A stretch of DNA of 64,000 nucleotides from Halomonas sp. ALS9 (lineage in GTDB: Bacteria > Pseudomonadota > Gammaproteobacteria > Pseudomonadales > Halomonadaceae). Numbering within the stretch: position 1 is the stretch's first letter; the number at the start of each line of letters is the position of its first letter. The notes below the pieces were generated by a model. The model was not told where the DNA came from. It ran no database searches and saw only the letters and a program-made list of their open reading frames with translations. Location: assembly GCF_001651035.1 (NCBI RefSeq), contig NZ_LXRG01000110.1, positions 186,001 through 250,000 of the forward strand, read 5' to 3'. Positions 53,384-62,250 of the stretch are shown piece after piece. The position numbers were made by a program, and so were the translations under genes.

Positions 53384-54283
53384 ATGAAGCGCTACCTTAT
53401 TGATCGGCGCAGCCTGCTGCGCCACTCCGTTACAGGTGCTATCGGCCTGGCTGGACTACCGCATCTTGGATCTAAAGCCCTAGCTGACGACACGCCTGAA
53501 CCGCGGGCTTTAAAGGGCAATATCCACCATTCTGTCGCCCGCTGGACATTCGATTTTCTTTCGCTAAAGGAGCTTTGCCAGCTTTCAAATGAGTTAGGTA
53601 TTAAGGCGATTGATCTGGTGGGCCCCGAGGAGTGGCCCGTGCTTCAGCGCTATGGGCTCGACTCTTCCATGTGCAATGGCGCCGAGCTGAGTCTTGAAGA
53701 TGGCTGGGGCGATAGCCGTTTTCATGCCGAGCTGATTGATCGCTATCGCAGCCATATCGATTGGGTCAGCCAAGCGGGTTACGCCAACTTAATCTGCTTT
53801 AGCGGTAATGCCCGGGGCATGACCCCTGAGCAAGGTCTGGACAATGCTGAAGTGGGTTTAAAGCAGGTGATCGCCCATGCGGAGTCAAAGGGCGTGGTGC
53901 TGCAAATGGAGCTGTTCAACAGCAAAATCGACCACCCCGATTATCTGTGCGACCACTCTGCCTGGGGCATTGAGCTTTGCCGCCGCCTTGACTCACCCAA
54001 CTTCAAGCTGCTCTACGACATCTATCACATGCAGATTAGTGAAGGTGATGTCATTCGCACTATCCGCGAAAACCATCACTTTTTTGGCCATTACCATACG
54101 GCCGGTGTGCCTGGGCGGCATGAAATAGATGACACCCAAGAGCTCAACTATCCGGCGATTTGTCGCGCCATTCGGGATACCGGCTTTAAGGGCTATATCG
54201 CCCAAGAGTTTCTCCCTGACCGGACTAGCCAACAGGCAAAGATAGCATCACTGCAGGCGGCTATTCAGCTCTGTGATGTGTGA
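53384..54283 (+). CDS. Tat-exported hydroxypyruvate isomerase-like protein
   Basis: A 299-residue TIM-barrel protein of the hydroxypyruvate isomerase/xylose-isomerase-like superfamily with an N-terminal twin-arginine signal (DRRSLLRHSVTGAIGLAGL). Barrel segments are KGNIHHSVARWTFDFL, VVLQMELFNSKIDHPDY (metal Glu), KLLYDIYHMQISEGDV and FFGHYHTAGVPGRHEID. Intracellular Hyi isomerases lack a signal, so this is a periplasmic version. Enzymatic activity is not proven. Second gene of the operon, 47 bases after the first. Confidence 0.87.
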   Translation: MKRYLIDRRSLLRHSVTGAIGLAGLPHLGSKALADDTPEPRALKGNIHHSVARWTFDFLSLKELCQLSNELGIKAIDLVGPEEWPVLQRYGLDSSMCNGAELSLEDGWGDSRFHAELIDRYRSHIDWVSQAGYANLICFSGNARGMTPEQGLDNAEVGLKQVIAHAESKGVVLQMELFNSKIDHPDYLCDHSAWGIELCRRLDSPNFKLLYDIYHMQISEGDVIRTIRENHHFFGHYHTAGVPGRHEIDDTQELNYPAICRAIRDTGFKGYIAQEFLPDRTSQQAKIASLQAAIQLCDV

Positions 54284-54332
54284 TTCGACGCCAACATAAA
54301 ATCCCAATAACAACACAGTAAGGAAGATGACA

Positions 54333-56021
54333 ATGCCAGATAATCACTACGATGCCATCGTGGTTGGTTCAGGTATTAGCGGCGGTTGGGCTGCTAAAGA
54401 ACTCACCGAGAAAGGCTTAAAAGTATTACTGCTTGAGCGTGGGCGCAATATTGAACACGTGAAGGATTACCACAATGCCCATAAAGAAGCGTGGGATTAT
54501 CCTCACCGCAATGAGCCTACCCAGGAGATGATCGCCAAGCATCCAGTGCTCAAACGCGACTACCCTCTCAATGAAGCTACCATGGGCATGTGGGCGGATG
54601 AACAGGCCAATCCCTACGTGGAAGAGAAGCGCTTTGACTGGTTTCGCGGCTACCACGTAGGCGGGCGCTCACTGCTGTGGGGGCGGCAAAGCTACCGGCT
54701 AAGCCCAATGGATTTTGAGGCCAATCAGCGTGAAGGCATCGCTATTGATTGGCCGATTCGCTACGAAGATATTGCCCCGTGGTACGATTATGTGGAGCGT
54801 TTTGCCGGTATCGCGGGCACCCAGGAGGGGCTGGATATCCTTCCCGATGGTGAGTTTCTACCGCCGATACCGCTTAACTGTGTGGAAAAAGACGCCGCCA
54901 AGCGCATTAAAGAGGCGTTTGGCGGCCAGCGCCATCTTATCCACAGCCGGGTGGCCAATATTACCCAGCCAAAACCGGAACAGAATCGAGTTAATTGCCA
55001 ATACCGCAATAAGTGCTGGTTGGGCTGCCCCTATGGCGCCTATTTCAGCACCCAGTCCGCCACGCTGCCTGCGGCGGTAGCCACCGGTAATCTAACCTTG
55101 CGGCCCTTCTCGATTGTCAGCCAGGTGCTGTACGACAAAGACCGCCAACGGGCGCGAGGCGTTGAGGTGATTGATGCCGAAACTCATGAAGTCCACGAGT
55201 ACACGGCCGACGTCGTATTCCTTAATGCCTCGACCTTCAATACCACCTGGATTCTGATGAACTCTGCCACCGATGTCTGGGAAGGTGGCTTGGGCAGTAG
55301 CAGCGGTGAACTGGGCCACAACGTGATGGATCACCACTTCCGCTGCGGTGCCAGCGGCGATGTGGAAGGCTATCTGGATAAATACTATTTTGGACGCCGC
55401 CCCGCAGGCTTTTACATCCCCCGTTTTCGCAACGTAGGCGATGAGCAGCGCAGCTATGTGCGTGGTTTTGGTTATCAGGGCGCAGCAAGCCGCCAGGGTT
55501 GGGATCGCGAAATTGCCGAGCTCAATATCGGCGCTGATCTAAAGCAAGCACTCACCCAGCCAGGCGGTTGGACGATCGGCATGACGGGCTTTGGCGAAAT
55601 GCTGCCCGACCACGATAACCGTATTTCTCTGGATCATAGCGTTCGCGATAAGTGGGGGCTGCCGGTGCTGTCGATCAATGTGGAACTCAAGCAAAACGAG
55701 CGCGATATGCGCCGAGACATGGTTCAGGATGCGGTCGATCTGCTAGAAGCCGCTGGCGTAAAAAACGTCAAAGGCGACGTAGGTGATTACGCGCCGGGCA
55801 TGGGCATTCATGAAATGGGCACTGCGCGGATGGGCCGTGACCCGAAAACATCCGTGCTGAACAGCCATAACCAGGTGTGGGACGCGCCCAATGTGTTCGT
55901 GACGGATGGTGCCTGCATGACGTCATCCTCTTGCGTGAACCCATCTTTGACCTACATGGCACTTACCGCTCGGGCGGTGGATTATGCCGTGGAAGAGCTT
56001 AAGCGGGGGAACCTGTCATGA
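54333..56021 (+). CDS. GMC-family FAD oxidoreductase, glucoside 3-dehydrogenase-like large subunit
   Basis: A 562-residue GMC oxidoreductase. FAD-binding VVGSGISGGWAAKELTEKG, GGRSLLWGRQSYR, CWLGCPYGAYFSTQSATL and the C-terminal HEMGTARMG and CVNPSLTYMAL carry the expected catalytic His and Asn. With the small-subunit partner (56018) this is the arrangement of membrane-bound gluconate 2-dehydrogenase and glucoside 3-dehydrogenase. No signal peptide here, so it probably rides through the Tat system with its partner. ATG 54333 is six bases after AAGGAAG. Confidence 0.9.
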   Translation: MPDNHYDAIVVGSGISGGWAAKELTEKGLKVLLLERGRNIEHVKDYHNAHKEAWDYPHRNEPTQEMIAKHPVLKRDYPLNEATMGMWADEQANPYVEEKRFDWFRGYHVGGRSLLWGRQSYRLSPMDFEANQREGIAIDWPIRYEDIAPWYDYVERFAGIAGTQEGLDILPDGEFLPPIPLNCVEKDAAKRIKEAFGGQRHLIHSRVANITQPKPEQNRVNCQYRNKCWLGCPYGAYFSTQSATLPAAVATGNLTLRPFSIVSQVLYDKDRQRARGVEVIDAETHEVHEYTADVVFLNASTFNTTWILMNSATDVWEGGLGSSSGELGHNVMDHHFRCGASGDVEGYLDKYYFGRRPAGFYIPRFRNVGDEQRSYVRGFGYQGAASRQGWDREIAELNIGADLKQALTQPGGWTIGMTGFGEMLPDHDNRISLDHSVRDKWGLPVLSINVELKQNERDMRRDMVQDAVDLLEAAGVKNVKGDVGDYAPGMGIHEMGTARMGRDPKTSVLNSHNQVWDAPNVFVTDGACMTSSSCVNPSLTYMALTARAVDYAVEELKRGNLS

Positions 56022-56674
56022 ATCGTCGCGAATTACTCAAAATGATCGCCCTGACGACCGGTACAGCAATGATCGGCGGTAAATCCCTATTTGCCTTTAG
56101 CGATGCTGGTCAGTCAGGTCACCCCTTTAGCAGCCAGGATGTAGAGCGACTGGACGAACTTGCCGAAACCATTCTGCCCAAAACGGATACTCCCGGCGCT
56201 AAGGACGCAGGCGTTGGGGAGTTTATGGCCGTGTTTGTTAGCGACTGCTACACGCCCTCTGAAAGAGAGGTGTTTTATTTTGGTTTAGCGCAGCTTGAGG
56301 CGCGTAGCCGCGCGGCCTATCAGCGTGATTTTATGGCGTTAAGCAATCAGCAGCGCTTAGAACTGGTAACGGAATTAGACCGGGAAGCGATGGCGCACAC
56401 CGAGCAACAAGCCCGCAAACAGCCAACTCCCGCTGAAGCACTGACGATAGAAACCCAGACCGCTCAAAATCAAACCGCAGAAACCCTTGCATCCCAAGAG
56501 CATGCGGAGAGCGAGGAAGCACTGCCACACTACTTCACCATGATGAAGCAGCTAACGCTGTTCGGCTTCTTTACTTCTGAAGTCGGCGCGACAGAAGTCT
56601 TGCGCTACGAAGCGGTGCCGGGAAGCTACGACGGCTGTGCGCCTTATAACGGCGAGCCCGCCTGGGCAACCTAA
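56018..56674 (+). CDS. Gluconate 2-dehydrogenase subunit 3-like (Tat-signal small subunit)
   Basis: A 218-residue protein of the gluconate 2-dehydrogenase subunit 3 family, which provides a Tat signal (NRRELLKMIALTTGTAMIGG) for export of the GMC subunit. LDELAETILPKTDTPGAKDAGV and LFGFFTSEVGATEV are the family core. Between about residues 128 and 170 lies an extra Gln/Thr/Glu/Ala-rich insert unlike neighbours. It overlaps the previous gene by four bases. Confidence 0.88.
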   Translation: MNRRELLKMIALTTGTAMIGGKSLFAFSDAGQSGHPFSSQDVERLDELAETILPKTDTPGAKDAGVGEFMAVFVSDCYTPSEREVFYFGLAQLEARSRAAYQRDFMALSNQQRLELVTELDREAMAHTEQQARKQPTPAEALTIETQTAQNQTAETLASQEHAESEEALPHYFTMMKQLTLFGFFTSEVGATEVLRYEAVPGSYDGCAPYNGEPAWAT

Positions 56675-56691
56675 CGGAGCGGAGAGCATTG

Positions 56692-57495
56692 ATGAAAAAT
56701 CAGCATACTTACGGTCAAAAACCGCGTTTCTGTGCCCCGACGCTTTGCTTATTGGCCTGTGGAAGTTTATTGCCCTTCGACAGCGTGGCGCAGGAAGGCG
56801 CCTCACAAGAGGCATTAACACCCGAACAGCAATCTGCCAAAACCGAAGTGTGGGAACCAGTACCCACTGTCATTTCGGTACCCGAAACCGGCGCACCATC
56901 CGATGCGATCGTGCTGTTCGATGGCACCGATTTAGAGGCCTGGGAAGGCGAAGAGAGCGGGCCGGCTGAGTGGCACGTGGAAGAGGGCGCCATGACGGTG
57001 AATCGTGGCACGGGAGGCATTCGCACGCGTCAGGATTTCTGCGACGTGCAGCTCTACCTGGAGTGGCGAGCGCCATCTGATATCAAAGGTATGGATGGTC
57101 AAGATCGTGGCAATAGCGGCGTCTTCCTACAGGAGCGTTATGAAGTCCAGGTGCTGGACTCCTACGACAACCCGACTTATCCCAACGGCCAAGCGGCATC
57201 CATCTACAAGCAGAATATTCCGCTGGTCAATGCATCGCGCCCGCCGGGTGAGTGGCAGAGCTATAACATCCTCTACACCGCGCCACGCTTTGATGATGAG
57301 GGAGCTCTTGAATCTCCCGCCTACGTCACAGTTCTGCATAACGGGGTGGTGGTTCAGCACCATGCAGAAGTGCAAGGCACCACCGAATGGATTGGCGAAC
57401 CCAACTACGACGAAGCCCACGGCTGCGCGCCCATTTACCTGCAGGATCACGATGCGGACGTTAGCTTTCGCAATATATGGGTAAGAGAGCTATAG
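56692..57495 (+). CDS. DUF1080 protein, 3-keto-disaccharide/glycoside hydrolase-like
   Basis: A 267-residue exported protein with a DUF1080 (concanavalin-like) domain: IVLFDGTDLEAWEGEES, WHVEEGAMTVNRGTGGI, NSGVFLQERYEVQVLDSYDN, YNILYTAPRFDDEG and PIYLQDHDADVSFRNIWVREL (in part: YLQDHDADVSFRNIW). Members of this family are reported to cleave 3-keto-glycosides by beta-elimination. The N-terminus has LLACGS, a possible lipobox (Cys after LLA), so a lipoprotein is likely. Last of the five-gene operon; terminator follows. Confidence 0.88.
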   Translation: MKNQHTYGQKPRFCAPTLCLLACGSLLPFDSVAQEGASQEALTPEQQSAKTEVWEPVPTVISVPETGAPSDAIVLFDGTDLEAWEGEESGPAEWHVEEGAMTVNRGTGGIRTRQDFCDVQLYLEWRAPSDIKGMDGQDRGNSGVFLQERYEVQVLDSYDNPTYPNGQAASIYKQNIPLVNASRPPGEWQSYNILYTAPRFDDEGALESPAYVTVLHNGVVVQHHAEVQGTTEWIGEPNYDEAHGCAPIYLQDHDADVSFRNIWVREL

Positions 57496-57520
57496 CAGGG
57501 CGTTTATAGTCACTCTAAGC

Positions 57521-57570
57521 GCAAGCCCAGCCCGCTGATGCTATACAGCATCGGTGGTCTGGGCTTTTAT
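57521..57570 (+). terminator. Rho-independent terminator after the glycoside operon
   Basis: GCAAGCCCAGCCCGCTGATGC pairs (stem quoted in parts) with GCATCGGTGGTCTGGGCTT around TATACA, followed by TTTTAT. It closes the plus-strand operon. The remaining bases to 57850 hold no other gene or strong signal. Confidence 0.8.
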
Positions 57571-57850
57571 GTTGCAGGGTCTGCCGTTAATTGGTGTATG
57601 TTGAGTTTTCCTTTTCGATGCTTGGTGCTGATGAAATATGAGTTTAGTGCCCTCTTTTTTAATATGTAAGCGCGTCGTGCAATAATGAGATGTTCAGCAT
57701 AATCATTGCGAGCTACTACGGTTCACGCTGTCTATTACCCTAGTGGGAAGGTTGATCAGGCAATGGAGAGGAGTCGGCATTAATGCAGAACGCTCTATTG
57801 CTTTTTCGCTGCTCGTAGCTCCAAATTAACGAGTGATAGGGCGAGGAAAA

Positions 57851-58243
57851 ATGAATATACACCCATCAATTGCAGCAGTGCTGTGCCCTATTCTGGGTTT
57901 GGTTGCGATCTCACCTTTTATTTTCTTCTCAACAGTAGCCGGCTTTATCATCGCTTTATTCTGGGTAAATGTTCTATTCGTTTGCTTGCTCGCCTATCCG
58001 GTCATGCTGTTTACCCACAGCTACCTTGTGTTTAAGGCTGCGTCGGGATACTGGCAATATAGTGCTATTGGATGTGCTTTAGCTTTTCCAGCTGTGGTCT
58101 TTTTGATTTTGGCCAAATCACCATGGGAGGCTCCTGTTCTGATTGTAGTCTGGGTGGTTCTCTCTTTTGTAATTTTTCGGGCGTTGGTGGGGCCTCTTTC
58201 GGGAAATTCTGCACGTGTCGAGCCCTATTCAAACGTTAAATGA
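57851..58243 (+). CDS. Four-helix membrane protein, unknown
   Basis: A 130-residue protein with four predicted helices (about 9-30, 32-56, 64-86, 95-116), AT-richer than the operons on either side. I recognise no family. ATG at 57851 has GAGG four bases upstream; a GTG six codons earlier is possible. It lies alone between two glycoside operons and is probably an inserted accessory gene. Confidence 0.6.
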   Translation: MNIHPSIAAVLCPILGLVAISPFIFFSTVAGFIIALFWVNVLFVCLLAYPVMLFTHSYLVFKAASGYWQYSAIGCALAFPAVVFLILAKSPWEAPVLIVVWVVLSFVIFRALVGPLSGNSARVEPYSNVK

Positions 58244-58377
58244 GTGCATCAAAAATGTACTCTGCATATTTCTAACGATAGGGTTTAGTATTGTTAGCGA
58301 ACCGAAAAAAAGAAGCTAGCATTCCATAGCTCTGGATTTTTCTATAGTCTTGAAACGTTTATACGAAAAGGAATTTT

Positions 58378-58647
58378 ATGGACGGGTTTTTTGAAGAGAT
58401 AGGCAAGGGGTTTTTTAGGGTAATAGGTTACATACTTGCAGAGATATTCTTTAGAACAATTTGTTACTGGGTTGGTTGGCCAATCTGTAAACTAGTTACT
58501 TTTGGTAAATATCCTTCGGTTACTAAAGTGGTATATCTTGAACAGCATAGGCATCGAGATGACGGCGTTTGGTGTAGCGTCGTTGGCTTGATTACACTGA
58601 TTGTGTTGGGGTTGTATTTGCTAGGGCAGTTTTCGTACAACACATAA
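58378..58647 (+). CDS. Small membrane protein, unknown
   Basis: An 89-residue protein with an amphipathic N-terminus and two hydrophobic segments (about 14-43 and 66-84); unrelated to anything I know. AAGGA lies 7 bases before the ATG. It is AT-rich and ends just before a hairpin shared with the convergent MFS gene. Confidence 0.6.
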   Translation: MDGFFEEIGKGFFRVIGYILAEIFFRTICYWVGWPICKLVTFGKYPSVTKVVYLEQHRHRDDGVWCSVVGLITLIVLGLYLLGQFSYNT

Positions 58648-58649
58648 TT

Positions 58650-58675
58650 AGCCGGGTGCTTTTAAAGCGCCCGGC
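58650..58675. terminator. Hairpin between convergent genes
   Basis: AGCCGGGTGC pairs with GCGCCCGGCT (one G-T) around TTTTAAA. There is no good T run in either direction, so a terminator function is uncertain. Confidence 0.45.
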
Positions 58676-58695
58676 TAACTTAATGCTCTATCACC

Positions 58696-59922
58696 TTAAA
58701 CGTCAGGCTTAGTCGTTACGCTTTTATCATCTTTAAAGGTGAGGAAGAACAGCACCAGTACCGCGATAGCAAATGCCGCTGGGAACATCCAAATACCCTG
58801 CCAGTCGTGGGCGCCGTTGGTGGAGAAGTGGTCGGTAATCTGACCCGCGACCCAGAAGCCTATCAGCATGCCTACACCGTAAGTGGCCAGTGTGATCATG
58901 CCTTGGGCAGAGCTTTTGAATTTTTCACCTGCGCGGGCATCGGTATAGATCTGGCCGGTTACGAAGAAGAAGTCATAGCACACCCCATGCAGGGCAATGC
59001 CGATCAGGAGCATAAACACCATCTCATCGGCGTTACCGAAGGCAAACAGCGCATAGCGCAGCGCCCAGGCCAACATGCCAATCAGCAAGGTTTTCTTGAT
59101 ACCAAAGCGATGAATAAACACCGGTAGCAGCAGCATAAACAGCACTTCCGATACCTGACCCAAGGTCATTTTACCGGTTGGGTTGGTAACGCCGATTTCG
59201 GCTAGGAAGGGGTTAGCGTTTTGGTAGTAAAACGCCAACGGAATGCAGATCAATATCGAGGCAATAAAGAAGATGGCGTAGTTGCGGTCTTTCAGCAGGG
59301 CGAGCGCATCGAGCCCTAGCACTTCTTTTAAACCCACGGGGCCGTCTGCTTTAGGCGGCGTCGCGGGCAGGCTGAAGCTGTAAAGACCAAGGGCTAATGA
59401 CGCGATGGCGCACATCAGGAAGGTGTTACGCAGCATGCCATCGGCAATGCCTTGGGATGAATCCCAGGCGAACAAGTAGCTTATACCCAGGCCGGCGATT
59501 ATCCAGCCAATGGTTCCCCATACGCGGATTTTGGCAAACTCCTGGCCAGGGTCGCTCATTTGGCGGAAAGAGACCGAGTTGACCAGCGCCAAGGTGGGCA
59601 TATAAACAATCATGTACATCAGCACCAACGGGTAAAAGGTGCTGAAATCGCTGGCCGTATAGAGGCCGTACATTAGCGCTGCGCCTGCTAAGTGCAGCAC
59701 AGCGAGAATGCGTTCAGCGTTAAAATAACGGTCAGCGATCAAGCCGATAATAAAGGGAGCTATGATGGCGCCCCAGGATTGGGTGGAGAAGGCCATGCCA
59801 ATTTGGCCACCGCTGGCGCTGAGGTTATTGGCCAGGAAGGTACCCAAGGTGACAAACCAGCCTCCCCAGATAAAGAACTGCAAAAACATCATGATGCTTA
59901 GTCGTGTGCGTATCATAGCCAT
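58696..59922 (-). CDS. MFS permease of the nucleoside:H+/sugar symporter type
   Basis: A 408-residue, 12-helix MFS transporter of the NupG-like nucleoside:H+ symporter group that also contains sugar permeases found beside Gfo/Idh enzymes. LQFFIWGGWFVTLGTFL opens the protein and SVSFRQMSDPGQEFAKIRVWGTIGW (in part: RVWGTIGWIIAGLG) marks the group. It probably imports the sugar product used by the neighbouring enzymes. ATG at 59922 has AAGGA seven bases before. Third gene of its operon. Confidence 0.85.
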   Translation of the reverse strand: MAMIRTRLSIMMFLQFFIWGGWFVTLGTFLANNLSASGGQIGMAFSTQSWGAIIAPFIIGLIADRYFNAERILAVLHLAGAALMYGLYTASDFSTFYPLVLMYMIVYMPTLALVNSVSFRQMSDPGQEFAKIRVWGTIGWIIAGLGISYLFAWDSSQGIADGMLRNTFLMCAIASLALGLYSFSLPATPPKADGPVGLKEVLGLDALALLKDRNYAIFFIASILICIPLAFYYQNANPFLAEIGVTNPTGKMTLGQVSEVLFMLLLPVFIHRFGIKKTLLIGMLAWALRYALFAFGNADEMVFMLLIGIALHGVCYDFFFVTGQIYTDARAGEKFKSSAQGMITLATYGVGMLIGFWVAGQITDHFSTNGAHDWQGIWMFPAAFAIAVLVLFFLTFKDDKSVTTKPDV

Positions 59923-59992
59923 GACGTGATCCTTTGTTGTGGTTGTGGTTGAGACTGCGGACGTGATTGCTGCCTTGATTTAAAACAATCAA

Positions 59993-61069
59993 TTAGCGGT
60001 GTGGAGGAAGACCGAGAATTCGTCGGTTGCGAGAAGGGCTGGCAGCAACACCGGCAAAGTCGTCAAAGGCGCGACCGGCAGGTTGAATCAGGTGCGCCTC
60101 GATAAAAGCCGCGCCTTCTGCGGCGCCTTGGGCGGCATCCTTAATACAGCACTCCCACTCAAGCACCGCCCAGCCATCGAACCCGTACTGCGTTAAGCGG
60201 CTAAAAATCCCGCTGAAATCCACCTGTCCATCGCCTAATGAGCGAAAGCGGCCGGGGCGTTCTACCCAGCCTTGGTAGCCGCCATAAACACCGCTGCGGC
60301 CATTGGGGTTAAACTCAGCGTCTTTAACGTGGAACATGCCGATGCGCTCATGGTAGCGGTCGATAAAATCGAGATAATCCAGCTGCTGGAGCAGTAAATG
60401 GCTGGGGTCAAAAAGAATTTTTGCCCGTGGATGGTTGTCCACTGCGGCCAGAAAGCGCTCGAAAGAGGCGCCGTCGTGTAGGTCTTCACCGGGGTGGATT
60501 TCAAAGCACAGGTCAACGCCTGCTTCGTCAAAGGCATCCAGAATGGGCCGCCAGCGCCGGGCCAGCTCATTAAAACCTTCTTCGACTAGCCCCTCGGGAC
60601 GCTGGGGCCAGGGATAAAAGAAGGGCCATAGCAGCGCCCCGGAAAACGTCGCGTGGGCGGTTAAGCCCAGCCGTTGGCTGGCTTTGGCAGCGAGTATCAG
60701 CTGCTCAATAGCCCATTCGGTGCGCGCTTGAGGGTTGCCGTGCAGTGTGGCGGGGGCGAAATCATCAAATAATTCATCACAGGCGGGATGCACAGCGACC
60801 AGTTGGCCCTGCAAGTGAGTAGAAAGTTCGCTGATCACAACGCCAGCCTTTTCACAGCGGGCGTTTAGCTCGTCGCAGTAAGCCTGGCTTTCAGCTGCTT
60901 TATGCAAGTCGATAAAACGACTATCCACAGTGGGTAGCTGAATGGCGTGATAACCCTGTTCGGCCGCCCAGCGGGCGATGCTGTCTAGGCTATCGAAAGG
61001 CGCTTCGTCGCCGATAAATTGGGCCAGGAAAATGGCCGGCCCGCGGATGCCTTGAAGAGTGTTTTGCAT
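59993..61069 (-). CDS. Sugar phosphate isomerase/epimerase-like protein, cytoplasmic
   Basis: A 358-residue TIM-barrel protein of the sugar isomerase/epimerase family without signal peptide. VVISELSTHLQGQLVAVHP (in part: ISELSTHLQGQ), LCFEIHPGEDLHDG, ILFDPSHLLLQ, MFHVKDAEF and LEWECC are the barrel strands with metal-binding Glu, Asp and His residues. Such proteins occur with Gfo/Idh oxidoreductases and likely isomerise the 3-keto sugar intermediate. It follows the oxidoreductase gene by two bases. Confidence 0.88.
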   Translation of the reverse strand: MQNTLQGIRGPAIFLAQFIGDEAPFDSLDSIARWAAEQGYHAIQLPTVDSRFIDLHKAAESQAYCDELNARCEKAGVVISELSTHLQGQLVAVHPACDELFDDFAPATLHGNPQARTEWAIEQLILAAKASQRLGLTAHATFSGALLWPFFYPWPQRPEGLVEEGFNELARRWRPILDAFDEAGVDLCFEIHPGEDLHDGASFERFLAAVDNHPRAKILFDPSHLLLQQLDYLDFIDRYHERIGMFHVKDAEFNPNGRSGVYGGYQGWVERPGRFRSLGDGQVDFSGIFSRLTQYGFDGWAVLEWECCIKDAAQGAAEGAAFIEAHLIQPAGRAFDDFAGVAASPSRNRRILGLPPHR

Positions 61070-61071
61070 GG

Positions 61072-62250
61072 TTAAGCTCCAGGCAGGTTAGTGGTGGGCA
61101 GTGGCGTCCATTTCTGTTCGCTTTGGGCGCTGGTGGTGACGGCTTCGATAAACGCCATACCGCGTAGCCCGGAGGCCATGCCGGGAACACCTTCAACGTC
61201 GCCTTGCTGGCCCTGATAAATCGCCTGGGCAAAGTCGCGGTAGAGGTTGCCGAGTGCTTCCAGATAGCCTTCGGGGTGGCCGCCGGGTAGGCGCAGGCGC
61301 TGCATCGCGCTGGGGAAAAGGTCGGGTTGGTCGATGCCCGCACGGAGCGTGCGCATGGGGGCTTGAAGTGGGCGGTAGAACAGGCTGTTGGGTTCCATCT
61401 GGTGCCACTCCAGCGCTCCTTTGTCGCCGTAGATGCGTATTTTGAGCGCGTTCTCTTCACCGCTGCAGACCTGGCTGGCCACCAGGGTGCCGCTGGCGCC
61501 CTGGTCGGTGCGCAGCAATACATCGCCATCATCGTCCAATTGGCGGCCGTCAGCGTGGCTGGCAAGGGAGGCACACAGCTCGCTAATCCGATGCCCGGAG
61601 ATAAACTCGGCAAGGCCAAAGGCGTGAGTGCCAATATCGGCCATGCAACCACTGATACCAGCGAGCGCCGGGTCGGTGCGCCAGGCGGCCTGTTTATTAC
61701 CCTGCTGTTCTAAACGTTCACCTAGCCAGCCCTGGGGGTACTCAACATGAATTTTGCGGATGCTACCTAGTTGCCCAGCGCTGATCATTTCCTTGGCTTG
61801 CCAGACCATGGGGTAGCCTAAGTAGGTATGCGCCAGACCATAGAGGCAGCCGCTGGTTTGCCAGCTTTCTGCTAAGCGCTGGGCTTCGCGTAATGACACC
61901 CCTGCAGGCTTTTCGCAGAAGACGTGAAAGCCTGCCTGCATTGCCGCCTCGGCGATGGGCACGTGAAGGTGATTAGGCGTTGCGATCACCAATAGCTGCA
62001 TGCGCTCTTCTGCGGGAAGTTGCTGCTCACTAGCCAGTAGCTGCTGCCAGTCGGCGTAAATACGCTCGTCGGGTAGGTGGCACGCTTCGCCGGTCAGTTG
62101 GTTGTTATCCGCTGAACGGCTAAAGGCCCCACACACTAGCTCACAGGCGTCGTCAAGGCGTGCGGCTAAGCGGTGAACCTGGCCTATAAAGGCCCCTTGC
62201 CCGCCGCCGATCATGCCGATGCGGGTACGTGATTGCTCGGGTCGCGGCAT
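61072..62250 (-). CDS. Gfo/Idh/MocA-family oxidoreductase
   Basis: A 392-residue NAD(P)-dependent sugar oxidoreductase of the Gfo/Idh/MocA family. The N-terminal Rossmann fold has [17 protein letters not shown] and [29 protein letters not shown] provides the catalytic Lys (EKP), and [15 protein letters not shown] holds the conserved Asp/His of the active site. It likely oxidises or reduces a sugar or 3-keto sugar. First gene of the minus-strand operon, after a TGTAACCGGTTACA-type operator. Confidence 0.9.
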   Translation of the reverse strand: MPRPEQSRTRIGMIGGGQGAFIGQVHRLAARLDDACELVCGAFSRSADNNQLTGEACHLPDERIYADWQQLLASEQQLPAEERMQLLVIATPNHLHVPIAEAAMQAGFHVFCEKPAGVSLREAQRLAESWQTSGCLYGLAHTYLGYPMVWQAKEMISAGQLGSIRKIHVEYPQGWLGERLEQQGNKQAAWRTDPALAGISGCMADIGTHAFGLAEFISGHRISELCASLASHADGRQLDDDGDVLLRTDQGASGTLVASQVCSGEENALKIRIYGDKGALEWHQMEPNSLFYRPLQAPMRTLRAGIDQPDLFPSAMQRLRLPGGHPEGYLEALGNLYRDFAQAIYQGQQGDVEGVPGMASGLRGMAFIEAVTTSAQSEQKWTPLPTTNLPGA

